This document shows positions 12,380-27,300 of a DNA stretch of 64,000 bases, in pieces (position 1 is the stretch's first letter; every line of letters starts with the position of its first letter). The notes under the pieces were generated by a model. It did no database searches, had not been told where the DNA came from, and worked only from the letters and a program-made list of their open reading frames with translations. The stretch lies in the NCBI RefSeq assembly GCF_963678635.1, contig NC_087065.1, positions 3,648,534-3,712,533 on the forward strand, written 5' to 3'. The position numbers and the translations under genes are program-made. The stretch comes from Symsagittifera roscoffensis. Its lineage: Eukaryota > Xenacoelomorpha > Acoela > Convolutidae.

Positions 12380-15300
12380 CTAAAAAACAGTAATATTTCT
12401 TACAGCAATTCAGAAAATTGTTCGAGGTCAGCTCAGATATCAAACTCACAGTAACCGGCCATTGATGGGACGCTTTCAAACGAACCCTGAAAAATGCAAC
12501 AAGGTGTTTTCGTTTATTATATTTTAGGACACTTTGCGGGTAAAATCGATGACCTTGAAAATACTTTCTTTGCTCAAATGGTTGTTCAATATTACCAGAA
12601 ACGAGTCTTCATTCCAAATAAACGAGTTTTGAGTTCATAAGCGAGTCTTGACTTATAGAGAACACTTATTATTTTTTTTCCTTTTAAAAGGAAAATTGGA
12701 TTTTCTGATGTACAGTGTTGAATGCACCACTATAAGTCTGTTAAATTTTGAAAATGTTTTTCTTTTCTCATCAATTCTGTTCGTTTTGAGAAAAATGCGT
12801 TGAAACTTTCCAGTTTCGTTCGTTTTGTCGTGTTAATTTAAGCCAGCCTGTACCTTGACAGCGATGACTCTGAAAGCACACTTGAGGCCACCGGCATTGT
12901 CTGGAATGTCAATTGTCATCCCAATTCTGTTGTTCGTTTTCCCAACCTTAAACAACACACTTAGAATGTTTTCTTTTTTCTTTTCCATAAAATAAGATGA
13001 CATAATTTTTCCATTTCACGGAATAAGGTTAAAAAGCATACACGAGTTTCCATATGAGCTCTTCCCTGGAAACGCATTTTTCAAACAAAACACTATCGAA
13101 CGATAAATGATAAATTAAATTTTTCTTATAAAAATGTGACAAAGCGCGGTTTTTTCAGCTCCTTGTTGCAAAGCCACCCTTCGAGTTGCAATGTTGTTGC
13201 CTTGTTGCAATGTTAGCAAAAAAACCACCCTTCAATTGAAAAATAAAAACTATGTAAGCCAGTCAGTTTTGAGCAAGAAATTTGAGCCTAATAACAATTT
13301 GATCAAAAAAAGGGTATTTAAAGAGCTCAACTAAGCCAAAAAAAGTTGCCCAAGTACTTTTGGGACAGATTTTTTCCGATATTTGATACATGATATTTAT
13401 CAGTACCATGCTTTGTCGCTATGGAAGTTGCAGCAATCCAAAACAATCATCAACTGTGAAAAAAAACAGACCTCGATCCAAGAGTCTTGAGTGCCTGGCA
13501 CTTCTTCTTTGCCCTCAATGAGCATCTGGACATAATAAAATGTCTCCTCGTTCTCAGGCGGCAACATCGGCACTTCACTCTTCTCAGTGTCAAACTTGAT
13601 CACTTTCTTGTCTGCTTCCTAGAAAGGGAAATTGAAGATAAAAACATCTGATGCGACTGTTCAATCAAAACATGGAGGTCCATTGATTTCCTGGAGTAAT
13701 TACAAAATGTGTATATACTTTATAACAAGAAACTTGAAAAAGAAAACTCGATGAAAAAAGTTCGTTTCGTACGAAAAACTTATCTATTTTTTGTTCGAAT
13801 TTTTTCACTTTGCCAGGCAAGCTCTTAAACATAATTATGAACTGTGTATGGTGATTTGTATTCAAGAAAGAAAATCAAAAAATCTTTAAGTGAGAAAAAG
13901 ACTTCCGTTTTCAGACTAAAAAACAGTTAGAAGATAAACTAGGGGCCCAGCTAAAATTGGAGGTACCTGTTTGATAATTTTTTCGATTTCGTTGTTCTGA
14001 TGCGGGATTAAATGGGTAATTTTGAAAATTTAAAAAACTCTATGAAAATATGAATGTTTTTTGATTTTAGAGTTTTCCCACCGACAAAAACTTTTTTGAA
14101 CAAATTTTAGAGCGTAGCATTTTATGCACGGTGGTTTCCCATGACCGGTTGCCTCGAAAATCCTAAGATACCAGATTGAGTTGTTTTTGAGAGGAGTCAA
14201 AAAGTTTAAGAAAGCGGACAAGAAGCCAAAATTTGGATATTTCCGAAGTCATATTTTTGTGTAAAAAAGTTTGGACAAAACGGCTTTTTAGTGGACTTGC
14301 CACAACCCGTTTTCGAGTAAAGTCAAAAAATTTCAAAAAACAGTCAAAAAATCGAAAATTTGACTTTTCCGAGGGCCACAACTTTTTGTGTAAAAAATTC
14401 TGAAAAATCCGCTTATGCGAGAAGACCTCCCACAACCCGTTCTACCCCTTAAACTCAAAATTTCAAGTTCGGGTGGGTAGTTTTTGAGATGAATCGAAAA
14501 ATTTCAATAAACGGTCAAAAATAAAAAATTGACTTTTGCGAGGGTCATAACTTTTTGCTTTAAAATGTTGGGTGTAAAGGTCTATAAGAGGAACTTCCCA
14601 CAACCAGTTTTTTCAATGAACTCAAAATCCTAGATTTCCGAGGGTAGTGTTTGAGAAAGCGTCAAAATCCAAAAATATGTTGGTCATATTTTCCCCCCTC
14701 ACACTTTTTCGAAGGCTGAAGAAAGTGGGTAAAGGAAACAGAACCTAAGCAATTACGCAGTCACCCAGAGTTTTGGGCAGACTTCCCATTAGCACCACTT
14801 TTTTAAAATCGATAGATTAGTCAGTGAGAAAAACCAAACTTTTGGAAAAAAAACTGAAAAAAGTCCACAGTATAAAAAAAATCGCAAAAAATGAAGAAAA
14901 AAAAAATTAAAAAGCCCAATTCCATAGGATTCAATAATTTGTTTTTATCAAACAGGAATTGCAAAGTTTTGATAAGAAATTAACCTCTCAATTGCAACGT
15001 TCATTATATTGCTAGAAGAAAAACGGAATTCAGAAAAAAAATTGTTAAGATAATTTTCTTTTCGATTTTCAGGCAAAACCGGCTATCCGGGTTAATAATG
15101 TTATCAGGAGTCTAGTTAAAAATGAAGAAAAGATGACTTCTACTAATTCCGAATTTTTTCTATTAAGGGACTTTTCCTACTAATGTCTATACTTTTTCAA
15201 TTAAATGGACTTCTCCTACTAAAGGACCTTCTCTCTTTTTTGAACGAAAATCAGGGTAAACATTTTTGCACAAAACTTTCGAAAAACGGTCAAAATCTCA

Positions 15301-18300
15301 ATATTCATTACATTTTTTTTAAAAAAAAGAACCCATCTATTTCTGCGGCAAAGATTATCACCTCCTACTTTTTTGAACCTATCTGGTTGAACCGTTTCAG
15401 AAGCAAAAGCCGTTTCAAACCTACTTAGGTTTTCGACGCTTCTGCAGAAAAAATTGTCATATCCTATTACTTCGATTGAACACTGAATCTCTTATTTAGT
15501 GGCGTAGTCTTAGAAAAAAAACCAAAACGTCTCCAAAAACTTTACAAAAAGATGTTTTTTTTGGGTTTTGGCCAGATATTTTATTGAAAAAAAAAATCAG
15601 AAAAAATTGCCAAAACACGATAAAAAAATCGCAACTTTGAACTTTCCAAGTATCATAATTTTTTTTAAAATTAAGGTGTATCTGCTTTAAAAGGGGAGCT
15701 TCGCTCAGCCCTTTTTTTGGAACCCAAAATCTCAAATTTTGTAGATTCGTTTTCTGGGAAAAAAATCAAAATTTCAAAAAAATGTTCAAACCAATCAAAA
15801 CTTTGAGGGCTAAGTAAAAATTGTAACTACGATTGAAAGTTTTGAGTCCAAGAAAAAACACTACGTTTTTTGCGGAAGAAGGGGCTACCTTTATGACAAT
15901 ACGCCGAGAAACTGTATTTTGTAATTAATGTGGCATACAAGAAACCCAGTTCAGTTGTCAAATTCCCAATTTTTTTTCTCATGCTTTTTTGTAAATTTCA
16001 GTAACTGATTAAAAATTTTACGACTAACTTTCGCTTATCTTTTGGAATTCTATGTCAAATCTAGTTTTTTTTCTTGAAATAAATGGTACGACTAGTGGTT
16101 TACCTTAACTAACAGTAGCAGATTACTTTTGTTTCAGTTTTGATTGGTTTATGTGCTTGATTTTGAACCCTGTGAGTCATTCAAGAAACCCAAATATTAG
16201 AACCGCATTTTAAATGGGATGAAAAGGGAACTACATCGTAGCACACTGGAGAAGAAATATGACAAAATTAATTATCTTTTCAAAACAGGTAGAAAAACTA
16301 ACTTTTTGAGGAATGCAGTTTATGTGTGCTTTTTAACAAGCCGATGTATCCAGTACTTATCAAAAGTAGTACAAAAACAGGTTTTCACTTAATGCAAAAA
16401 AACTCCGGCTGAACAAACGAGATTAGAGGTATTTCATATACTTAGTATTTTATCATTGCTAATAAAACCATAGTATGTAAATTGCTCGATTAGCAATTTT
16501 TCCTCAGAAAAGCACCACCGGGCTTAACATCCTGAAAAAAAATAAAACTTAGAAAAATTATATAAGATTTACAGGAATTTCGCGCTATCTTACAACTTTC
16601 TATCCCAAAAAACAATAAAAATTGTAAAAAGATTTTGAATGTATTTTCTATTTTTTGAATTTATGCATGTACAATTTTCATGTAGTAATTATAATATATT
16701 GGAAAAAAATCAGAAACTAAAAAATTTGAACTTTTTTTCAAAAAATCTCTTGGTTATACGTAATTAGAGATTCAAATTGATTTTGGAGATAAAAACAAAA
16801 GAGTTTTAATTAATCATGTCATATCGCTATGAACGTCTTGTATATGGGGCTCAGATAAAAATCGAAAAAACAACTAAAATCAGCAAAACTAACATTGCAA
16901 AGTCAGTGCCGTGTTCGGTAAACTAAAGCAGTAGAGAGGCTCACGAGTTTTCATTGTTGTACTCTGTTAAAAATAAACTGTTTAAAACGACAAACTGTTA
17001 AAAATAAAAACAAAAACTTTTGAAAAATGATGTCGGAAAAGTTCCTATCATATAACTTTCTTAAAAGAAAAAGTACCTATCTTGTAACATTCTTAGATCC
17101 TAATTCTGTTAGAAGTTTTAAGATTTCTATCAGAAAAATTCTAAGATAGCAACTTTTGGTCAGTCCGGGGCCATTTCACTGATGTTTTTAGCCACAGAAA
17201 TTTGTTTGCATACCCAGCCCTGGAGAATTACTACAAGAATATCATTTACTTGATATTAAGTAATTGGCATTTTTTTGTCAAATTCACTTCATTGTTTGCT
17301 TTTTGACAAGCCGAAGTATCTAATACCTATCGCAACCACAAATTTGAATTTTCCTGAATGTTTGAAAACACGCCTGAGAAAACTATTTTTTTAAGGAATT
17401 TAAATTTCAGTATTGTCATCAGAAAAATCAAGTCATTATCTATTAATGGTATGTGAATTGTTCGATAAGCATTTTTTCGCAACTAATAGCAAATTTTCGG
17501 ATGTTTTTAATTTCAAAAATTTCCTTGGATAAATTTATTTGTTCCACAACATCCCTGAAATTTTCTTGAATTAAATTTAAATCTATTTGTTTTAAAGAAA
17601 AGCAGGTACTCTTTGAAAAGTTTTCTGGTTATACTATTTTCATAATAATCTTCATAATAGAAGATTGTATGAAAAAATATAAGAGATTTTTTTGGTGTAT
17701 GGCGGTCAAATACACCTTGGCAGTTTTTCACGCACCGAAAATTATATTTTGATTGGCTGGAACTTTCTGGCATAGTTCTTCTAATTATACAGGTTTTTGT
17801 CTGGAGAAGTGTTACCTGTGCTGTGCCGGCAGACACCGTGGATGAGTCATCTTGGCCGGAATAAGAGGGAGCAATGAAATCCTCATCTGGGCCGAATAGA
17901 TTAGTTGAGGGGTTGTTCAGATCACGCAGCAGATCGTTCCACTAAAAAAACTACTCTAATGGCACGTCAAGCTTAGCGAGAAAAACAGACTCTTCGTTTG
18001 AAATCATTTCAAGAACTATTATCTTTTTTTTCGTGAAGATTCACGCGAGATTCAAAAAAAAACAAAGAGTCCACGGGTATGAAACTAAGCAAAAAAATGA
18101 CAGAAAAAAAAACATTTAACATTTGACAGGGTATATTTTGACAGGGTCATGATTTTTAATTAAAAAAACAACAACCTCGAACTTCAAATTCTCGAAATAG
18201 TAATTAGATCTAATAACTTTCAGCACCTGTTGAAGAATATCAATCTGTCTGTTCTTCACAGCCTGAGGCAGATCGCAATCCTCAATTTCCTCTCGTATGG

Positions 18301-21300
18301 TCAGTACACACCTGGGCTGGTCCACTGGTATCCAGCTCAGTCGGACTTCGTGGCCATGATTGGGACATGCCACTGCTCTCACATTCGAAGGGGGCATCAT
18401 ACCATCTGAGCGAAACCAATTAGATTAGAACCCAGAATAAAATTGAAACAAAAACATTGAATTAATATCAATGAACTAGAAAAAGATAAAATTTGCTGTT
18501 TTTTATTTAATAAGAGATGTTTAGATTTGCAATTTAAGACAAAAAAAAATGAAAAATTCAAGAATTCCGACTCGACAAAAACATTCGACAAAAAACATGA
18601 AGTAAAAAGCACTCGTGATATTAAAAATAAAACTGAAAGTCGACCTACATTTTTGTTTCATGCACAGTTCGATCTTGCGTTTGGCGTTGATTATGAATGA
18701 CTCATCCGACATGGTGTCTTTCGGATCTTCTGATGTGCGGGCCAGAATAGCAGTGCAGCCGGGTTCAAACTGAAATTCAGCCAAAATACTACTCTACGCT
18801 TGTTCTCTATTTGTAACGGGCCTCTTGTTTAGATAAAAATTATTTAGTTTTTACCGTTTTCTTAAAAATTGATTCGAACTCCAGTGAGTAGTCCATATAC
18901 TCATGAGCGTCCATGTCTTCTGAAACAAACTTTAAATGAGTTAGTCTCTACTAGCAAAATTCCCATTAATCATATACAAAATGATCCGAAATTTTCGTAA
19001 CATTGGAAAAATTTCCATAACCATTTGCAAGAAAAATCTGAGCTCGGCGACAAAATTCAAAAGTCACTGATAAATTCTCAACGATTGAGTAACCTCGAAA
19101 CTAATCGGACTGCGCTGTTTACGAAAAAAAAAGTTGCTTCAGAAATGTTAACAACTGATGAAACAACTTCTCAAGTTGATAATACGGTTATTAAAATCGT
19201 ATTGGAATGAGTTTATAATGAATTTGTTTTCAACAATTTACCTTCAAGAGGTTCCAGCTGGACCCTGTAAGTGTGAAATAGGTTTCCTTTTTCGCTGATT
19301 CGGAAGAAGTTCTTCACACTGCAGTCAATTTCCGAGCGGAAGAACTTCCTGTCTACGTCTCCCACGTGACGAAAATACTTTTCACGCTCCGATTTATGCT
19401 CAACTGAAAAGTCTCTGAAAATCAGCAGCAAATTTTGAAAGTGAAACATATCCATTTTTTTGAAAAACTTCTACGTGTTTTGAAAGACATTTCTAATAAA
19501 TTGTGAATTTTTTTGTTCAAATCAATTTTTGCTTAAAAAAAGCTATTTTTTCTGTTTATTTTATCTTTTTTTTTCTGCCTGGTTGGTAGAAACTTGGAGC
19601 CATGAAAAGAGTTCAGTGGGCTGGAATGTGGTGGATCTCTCTAACTATCCCCCCATTTTTTGCAATGGGGGGAGGGTGGTATTCGTTACCAGGTACCTAC
19701 AAGGGAAGGGATAGTTAAAGAGAGTCGACATGGTGTATAGATCCAAAACTCTATCAATGTTTACTCCTGTTTGTCGTCCGGATGTCGGATCCTCAGCAGC
19801 TGTGCCGCGAACTCATTCGTGGTTGGATAGAGAGTGGACAGTTGAACAGGTGGACGGGGGGACTCATTCAGACTGTCTCTTCGCCCCTTCGGCTGGAGAA
19901 GGGGGGAGTCTATCAAATGGTGACTCGATGATTTTTTCTGAGTCACAAACTGGGTCGACTTCATCTCTGAAAGTGCATTTTTTTTCTGATTCAATTAACA
20001 CAAATTGAGAACTTAATTTTCTTTTCACTGCCAACGCAATAAACCAGTATACCCTAGATCTATTGAGCCTAGCAGAGACTAGTTAAACACCCTGAGACTA
20101 GATAGTATAAGAGTAAGATTAGGATCGGTATTAGACTAAGAAGTTGCACGAATCTATCCGGCCGAAAATAAGATAGCGTGACGAGCAGACGGTGTACCCT
20201 ATCCGAAATTACTCTATGAGTTAACCACATCGGTCCTAACTCATCTGGTGCGACCAGTGAGGCCATGAGTGCGACCAGTGGTGCGACCATGAGTTCTAAC
20301 TCAGCATGAATAATGCGATTTTTTGAAGAATTTAATGATTTTTTTTGTGATTAAATTGATCGAATTGATTTTTGCTAATGACTACATAAATGATCTGCGG
20401 ATTGTTTTTTTGCGAAGCTTACCTCTGAGAAGCTCTTCTGGCAATGAATGTCTCCTGTCTTGCCTAAAATTTAACAGTTAAGAGTTAACAGCAACCAAAA
20501 AACTTCGAGATTTTCAATTTAGTGTCTAACATTTGACTGGTGAATGAAGACTTTCTGCGAACTAAAACACAGCAAAATGAACTATATTTTTTTCACCCCC
20601 AAAATCACCAAATTGATAAAAGCAAAACAAGAAACTAACTTCTCGACGGTGTTTCAGGCTCGACAATCTAAAACAAGTTTGAGTTGACAGTCAAAAACTT
20701 CAGCACTTATTGAAGTTAGATTTATAGAATTCTTCCCCAATTTAAGTTTGAAACAGTTCGGAAGCAATCGACCAAAAACATACCTGAAGAGATGTTTGTT
20801 TTTTATCTGCATCTTCTTTTTTCTTCAGTTCATCTATCTGGGTCATATCTTTTGGACCAGCTTCCCTGAAATGTTAAAATTTCACCTAAAAATTGTTCAA
20901 GCTATCCTTCCGATTGAGATGAAGAGTAAAAATAAATATTCACCATGACTTTCTTTTCTCGCTCGATCCTTCAGTGAAAATTGATTCCCTTTGAGAAGCA
21001 AAGGAAGCTTTCCTTGCTGAAACGAAAGTTGGCTACTCAATCTTTTCAAATCGTAAAATACTGGACGCACCGTTGTATCAACTACCACAGATTAATGGTA
21101 TCTTGCATCAGAATCAGGGGGGGATTTGAGGGGGGGGGGGGTGGGGAAGCGGACGCTTCTTCCCTCCCCCCCCCCCCCCCCCCCCCTCAGGGATTCGACA
21201 CCCTGCCGAGCCAAAGGGCCCCCCCTTTGGTACTTTTTAAGAAATCCACTTTTGGCCGACCGACCCTAAAATTTTTCTAAAGGCGCCTTGGGCGCCAATA

Positions 21301-24300
21301 TATACTAATTTTGAGGGGGAGCGCGCGCCGAAAAAACGCAATTTTTTGGTCAAAATTTTCCAAAAAGTGCCTAAAAACGCCTTTTTTGACTGTTTTTTTT
21401 CAAAAACTTGCCTGCGGCGCAGAAAATTTTGCCAAAATAGGGGCAAAACAGTGCTTTGGGAGAGCTCAGAAAATCAATTTGGTCGACCTAAAAAAAAGGT
21501 CGTCAAAATTTTCGATTTCTTTTTGAAACCCCCCCCCCCTCGAGAAAATCCTAGATCCGCCCCTGATCAGAATGATTGAAAATTTTATCTTTTTTTGGTA
21601 AATAATGGTTCTTTTTCGGTCTTTTTTGTGATTTGGGTTTTTACATTGATTATTTTTTCATATCGAAAGCGACAATATTGCAAAAGGGACATTTTGCAAG
21701 TAAAAACATCAAGATCTCTTCTTAGAGCATTGAAAGTTTTTTCAAAAAAACTCCTCTATCGAAAATCAGAATAGACTTATGAACAGATTTGTTATTCATT
21801 TTCATGGTAACTTTGCGCGTTTAACCATAATAACACGTAGAACAATTGTAAAAATAGGAATTCTATTTAAATCCAAGTAACTGACTCACCATTCGCGGAA
21901 AATTTTCGCATGTAAGTGGGCGGCTTATCCCCCTTTGCCGACCCTGCTCCCTTGCCCCCCAGTTTGCTCTGACTCATCTGAGACCTCTCTTGCAGAATGG
22001 AGGAGGAGCCAGTGATTGCAGGTAGTCTCAACCCCCCTGCGCCTCCTTCGCCGGTCTGTTTTTCACCAGAAGTGGGGATGGATACTAGTGATTGTCGTCT
22101 TGGTTGAGGTTTCTTTTTGGTACTTGCAGTTTTCGCCTAAAAAAATTCTAAAAACTATACATACAGAAAACGTTGGCAAAAACTTCAATCGTACTAATAC
22201 AAGTTTCACAAATATACAAAATTGATGGTTCATAATTATTTTTGTGAAGTATTTTGATTTTAAAATTAAAATTATATAACTTTTGACTGCAGCCGGTAAA
22301 TGAATTCAAAATCAAATTCAAAATTAACTCTAATGCATTAAGATCTGTTTGATTTTGCTACAATGGAAAGATTCTGTACTTCAACAAGAACGCAAAAAAT
22401 AGTAGTTAAAGAAGCTCTTTTTCTAATTGAACATAAATGACCCACTTTAGAAGAGGGCGGCTTGGGTGCTGCAATGTCATCCACAGGTCCTCGGAAGGTG
22501 TCCGCGAGGAACTGTCGGAAGTCGATGACCATGGAGTCCACTGTCTCTACACTAGTGTCCAACTCCTCGTCTGTCCTGGGTTTTCGCATCGCTATTTCGT
22601 CCTCAACCGCCAACAGAAGATTCAGGCGCCTAAAAAGAAATAAAAAACTACTAAACAAAAATTGACTTGGTCATGCTAATTCTGCACCCCACTTTGGAAT
22701 CTAGTCAGCATATGTATATTGCGCTGTGGCTCATTTGAAACGGAGTTGTTTTTACTTGGTTGAAATGTTTCAGGAAAATTGGTCGATGAATCAGATCAAG
22801 ATAAAAAGCGGCGTCAAATGCCTGTTGCGGCCTTAAGAATAAAGGCAACACTGATTGCGATGAATTAGTCATCTGAGAAAAAACCCTAAAATTTTAACGC
22901 AAACAATTGGAAACAGGTGGAAAAAGATTTCAAGAAAACTTTTGCGATTTCCGATACAGATGCAGCGCTTAACCACAGAGAAGAGATTTTTTGATTTTTC
23001 CTACTCGGTTTTTAAGTTATTTGCTTCAACTAGACGCTTTCTGTTTTTCTTTAGCTATTCGTTCAACTTCCTTGAAATCGCCAGATCGAGTATTCGATCC
23101 CATGCCATGGAAGACAAGCTCTCACTTGACCTCTAGCTTCAGGTCTATCACAGCCTGACCATATTTGCCTGCAATAGTGGTATCACGTGAAAGTTCTGGA
23201 CGCAAAAAACGGCCTTGAGTAGCAAAAAAAGCTTCGCTCAACAATATAACATAGTCTGGAATGTGGGGAGATAATAAAAATAGACTACCCTCGATAGGAA
23301 TGATAAGACCTTCTGATAGCCCTTTTGCAATTCGCAGGAATCACATTATTATAGCTTCCAATTGTGCTTTCTCTATTATCTCTCAATATTTTATCTGGCA
23401 TTCCAGTTCCGTTGCTCGGTTTTCAGCATCGGTTTCTTCCGGCATAAAATTGATCAATTTTCTTACCGCATTTTAGATCTCTTCACGCTTTGGCAAGACT
23501 TTTTTCTTTCGCTGATTAAATTTCATGATGTTGATTGCCTAGCGTGTCAATTAGCTCCTCTACCTTTTCAGGAATTCGACCCCGTGCCGACCCAAATCGT
23601 CCCCCTTTGTAGTATTCTGAGACATGCAGCTTACTGAAGGACTCTAAATTGTTTCTAAAGGCGCCTACGCGGCAATATTTACTAATTTGAGGGGAATTGC
23701 CTTTTTGGACTATTTTTTTTTTTCAAAATTTTGATTGGGGCGTAGAAAACTGTAAAAGGTCAATAAAGTTTTAGATTTTTTTGAAATTCCTCTCCCCTCC
23801 CTCGAGAAAATCCTAGATCCTCCCCTGCTGAGAACATAAATTACCATTTTAATTTAAAAATCAGGAAGTTTTCATGCTCTTTATTGTTTTCAGCTAATTG
23901 TATTCTTTTGTTTTCAATCAGTTCTTGATGAAAGTTTTTTTTGCCAGAGTTAGAAAACTCAATCAAAAGAATAACCCGAAAACCTGAGTAACTTACAAAA
24001 TGTAGAAGAAATTTCCCAAACGCGGCTCCACGAAAATTCATAACTTTTATGCGAAAGCAGTGAATGATTAGAAAAAAAAACACATCGTACGAAATTTCAC
24101 CAGAATCAGAGAAAATTTAGCAAAAAACTTTTAATTGGAAGGAATTGGCTTCTCTATTTAGACCACTCAACACACTCAATTTCTCTTTGTGGTTGCTAGC
24201 CACGCAAACTGCGCTTTTTTTGCTCCCAGTAGAATGAGAGAGAAAATATTCACGGGTTAGTGCCGACAGAAAGAACGCTTTGATAGACGAAACCACATAA

Positions 24301-27300
24301 AATACTTCCAGTTTCATGTTTACTCTGTTTTGAGTTGTATTCGTGTGAATTTTGAATATCATCAAATTTCAGCCTCCGTTTGGAAAAAAAATTAAAAAAG
24401 TACCCGAGATGGGTTATCAGATTGTGAGCTTTGAACCATTAAAAAAAGGCAAACAAGAAGTTCCATACTTTTTATCGAGCTTCAGGAGCCATTTATTTGA
24501 AGGTTCAAAGAATTGCGCCATAAATTTACATTTTCTGTTGATTTGAAGACCAGTAATACAGGTATATACAGGCAGAAAAAAATAAACGATTTAAACGCAA
24601 ATTTGGGTAAAAAAATTCTTTGAAGTAAAATTTTTCGGACGCTAGCATATCTGGCTAGACCAATAGACAGTTTGTTTTTCTTTCTCGTTGTTTCTATTTT
24701 TTTAAATATCAGCTTGTTAAACGTTTCAACTTATGCCAGAATCAAAATAACAGCAACTTTTTTCTAGCCATGCTCTTTTACTCTTATACGTTGCTAGCTT
24801 ACTTACTATTTTTACGATCCTTCAAGTTCATTTAAGGTTTTCAATTGATTCATATTCCATTAAAAAGAAAAGATTTACGGTGACATTGAAAAGATTATAA
24901 TCTTAAATTTTTGACTTTGACGTTTTTGCGAAAAAATATTTTAAAGTGCCCAACATCATTTTGTTGAAAAAATGAGTTTTTATTACAAAATAGACCTAAA
25001 ACTCCAAATTTTGTTCAAACTATTTTCGGCAGGTAGATTGACTACAAGCTGATAATTTGCTGATTCCAGAAAAAAAGTCACAGTTCAAGTCGCTCATACC
25101 ACTAACTGTTATTTCAGTTCATCTAAAATTGACCTTGTTTAGTATTAGGAAGACAAAAAACTGATATTTAAGACTTTCCACAGGTTGGCAGCAAAACGAA
25201 GTATCATCAACAGTTGAATAGAGAGCAAAAACATAGTAGTATATCACCTTTTTTATACATGGAAAATTAACCGCCTGTTGAGTTGATCCGACAATTGGGA
25301 AGTGACTTCTCTATAAAGTGAGAAGTTATTTCTCCGAAATTTAACCCTCGTCATTTCAAATTAAAAACCGAATATTAGCTTAAATTAGTCCGGAAGTTCA
25401 GTTTAACCGTATCCGATACGATGTTTGCTGTTGATAGAACTATCAGTTTCTTTCTGTTCTAGCTCAAAAATCCTGTTTGTTTGCTTGCTGTGCTTTCGAA
25501 CTTCCTAATCTCTTCTTAATTTGAGCCTATAATCAATTACATAATCTGAAACTTGTCAAATTCACATATGCTTTTCGACTCCTCCTTACCCGTTCATCTA
25601 ACGAAGTGTGACTTTTTGGACGTGCTTTTAACCACATTATTCAACTCCAAATTATTGGTTTTGTCATCGCCGCTTATCACCAAATTCGTTCTCATTTTGT
25701 TAAGTAGAAATCTCAAAATTCTCTTCTGTCTCTTTGCAAAAAAAAGTTTCATTGAATCTGCATCCGAGATGTTTGTTCTCGGCTAAATTAGTACTTAGCT
25801 TTGCTTGATTTCTAAATCCTGTTGCTTTTCAAGCAAAGAGAATTCCTCGCTCATCTCAAGGGTAAACGGTCCCATTTCCTGGCTCAGTACATGACTTTTC
25901 TCCGAAAATTTACTTAGACCTCCTCTTGCATGTTTTGAGACTGACATTAAAATTTTTAAGCTTCCTGGTACGTAGAAACCAATCGCCTATTGAAATTTTT
26001 TGAAGTTTCCTGGAAATTTTTTGAAGTTTCCTCACAGTAAACTCAACTATCTATCCATTAGACTAAGTTTTGCTATTGTTTTTAACAGTTTCACTCAAAG
26101 ACTCTTCCAGCTCAACAAATGAGTGTTTACCCAATCATACTAATGATCATATGCAATTTGCGCGTGAATCTAAATTTAGGTCAATATCGGTTCTATCGGC
26201 TGAGCTGTAAAAACTAAAATGAGTTTCATTTCTTTCAGTCAACAACTCTCGCTCTTCCCTTAAGTTTTTTTCTTCTAAATACTTCTTACAATCTCCATTT
26301 ATAAGCCCTAATGCTAAGCACCGCAAATATTTTACAGGAGGTCTATTTCTGGGTGACTGGTTAAACTTATCCGTTAACTTAGATCTACAGTGAGCTGCTA
26401 TACGTTCTAACTTTTTGCACTCAAAAGACACTTTTTTTTTCAAATAAACGAATGCTCAATCATCTCCTTCTCGTTTCTATGATCTTTTTTGAAGTTTAAT
26501 AATTTTTGCCTGATTTCAGTCGAAGTCTTATCATTTTTGCTAAGTTTTATCAAAATATTAAATATTGAACTACTTCATTCGGCCAATAAGAATGATTCAC
26601 TCAAACACCTTTTCACTTAAACCCTCGTCTAATTGATCTAAATTATACTGAAACTCTCTAGCTCTTGTGATATAATCGGCTAAACACTAACGGTTTGCGG
26701 AATGAGCATACAATTTTCCGGGATCCACTTACAGTTGCGGACTCCGCGACAGCTGATGTTTACTTAACGCATATATTTTTATTTGTTCATGAGTTCCACA
26801 ACTGGTTCTAGATTCCACACATTTTGTTTCGGATTCCGCAAAGTTGCCTGTATTTGGCGCGAATTTGGGAACACAGTGTGGCAACACAGAAAAATGGCAA
26901 GGTTGCGGATTCCGAGACAAATTGGATTTTTGCCTGTTGCGGAATCCGCTTACACTTCATAAAATGCACAGTTTGGCCTCGTAATCTAATTTAAATGTTT
27001 TTTCATGGCCTGAAAAAAAATATATATTTTTTTCAGTACAGCTCAAAATAATGATTGACGGTAAATACAAACCTGCTGCGCTTTGTTACATAAAACATGG
27101 ATAAAAACCTCAAAAACCAAACTGTCAGAGATATGTCTTCTGTCATGACGAATTCCAGATTTATCATAGTCAGGTCTTCTATCGTAAGCGTGTCTGTTGT
27201 AATTCTTGCTTATGTTCTAAAGCAAAGTTTTTTTTGGTATTTGCAAATGGCTATGATAAAAAGGGCCGTGTTTTCATGTTCACTCCTTTTAGAGTAAAAA

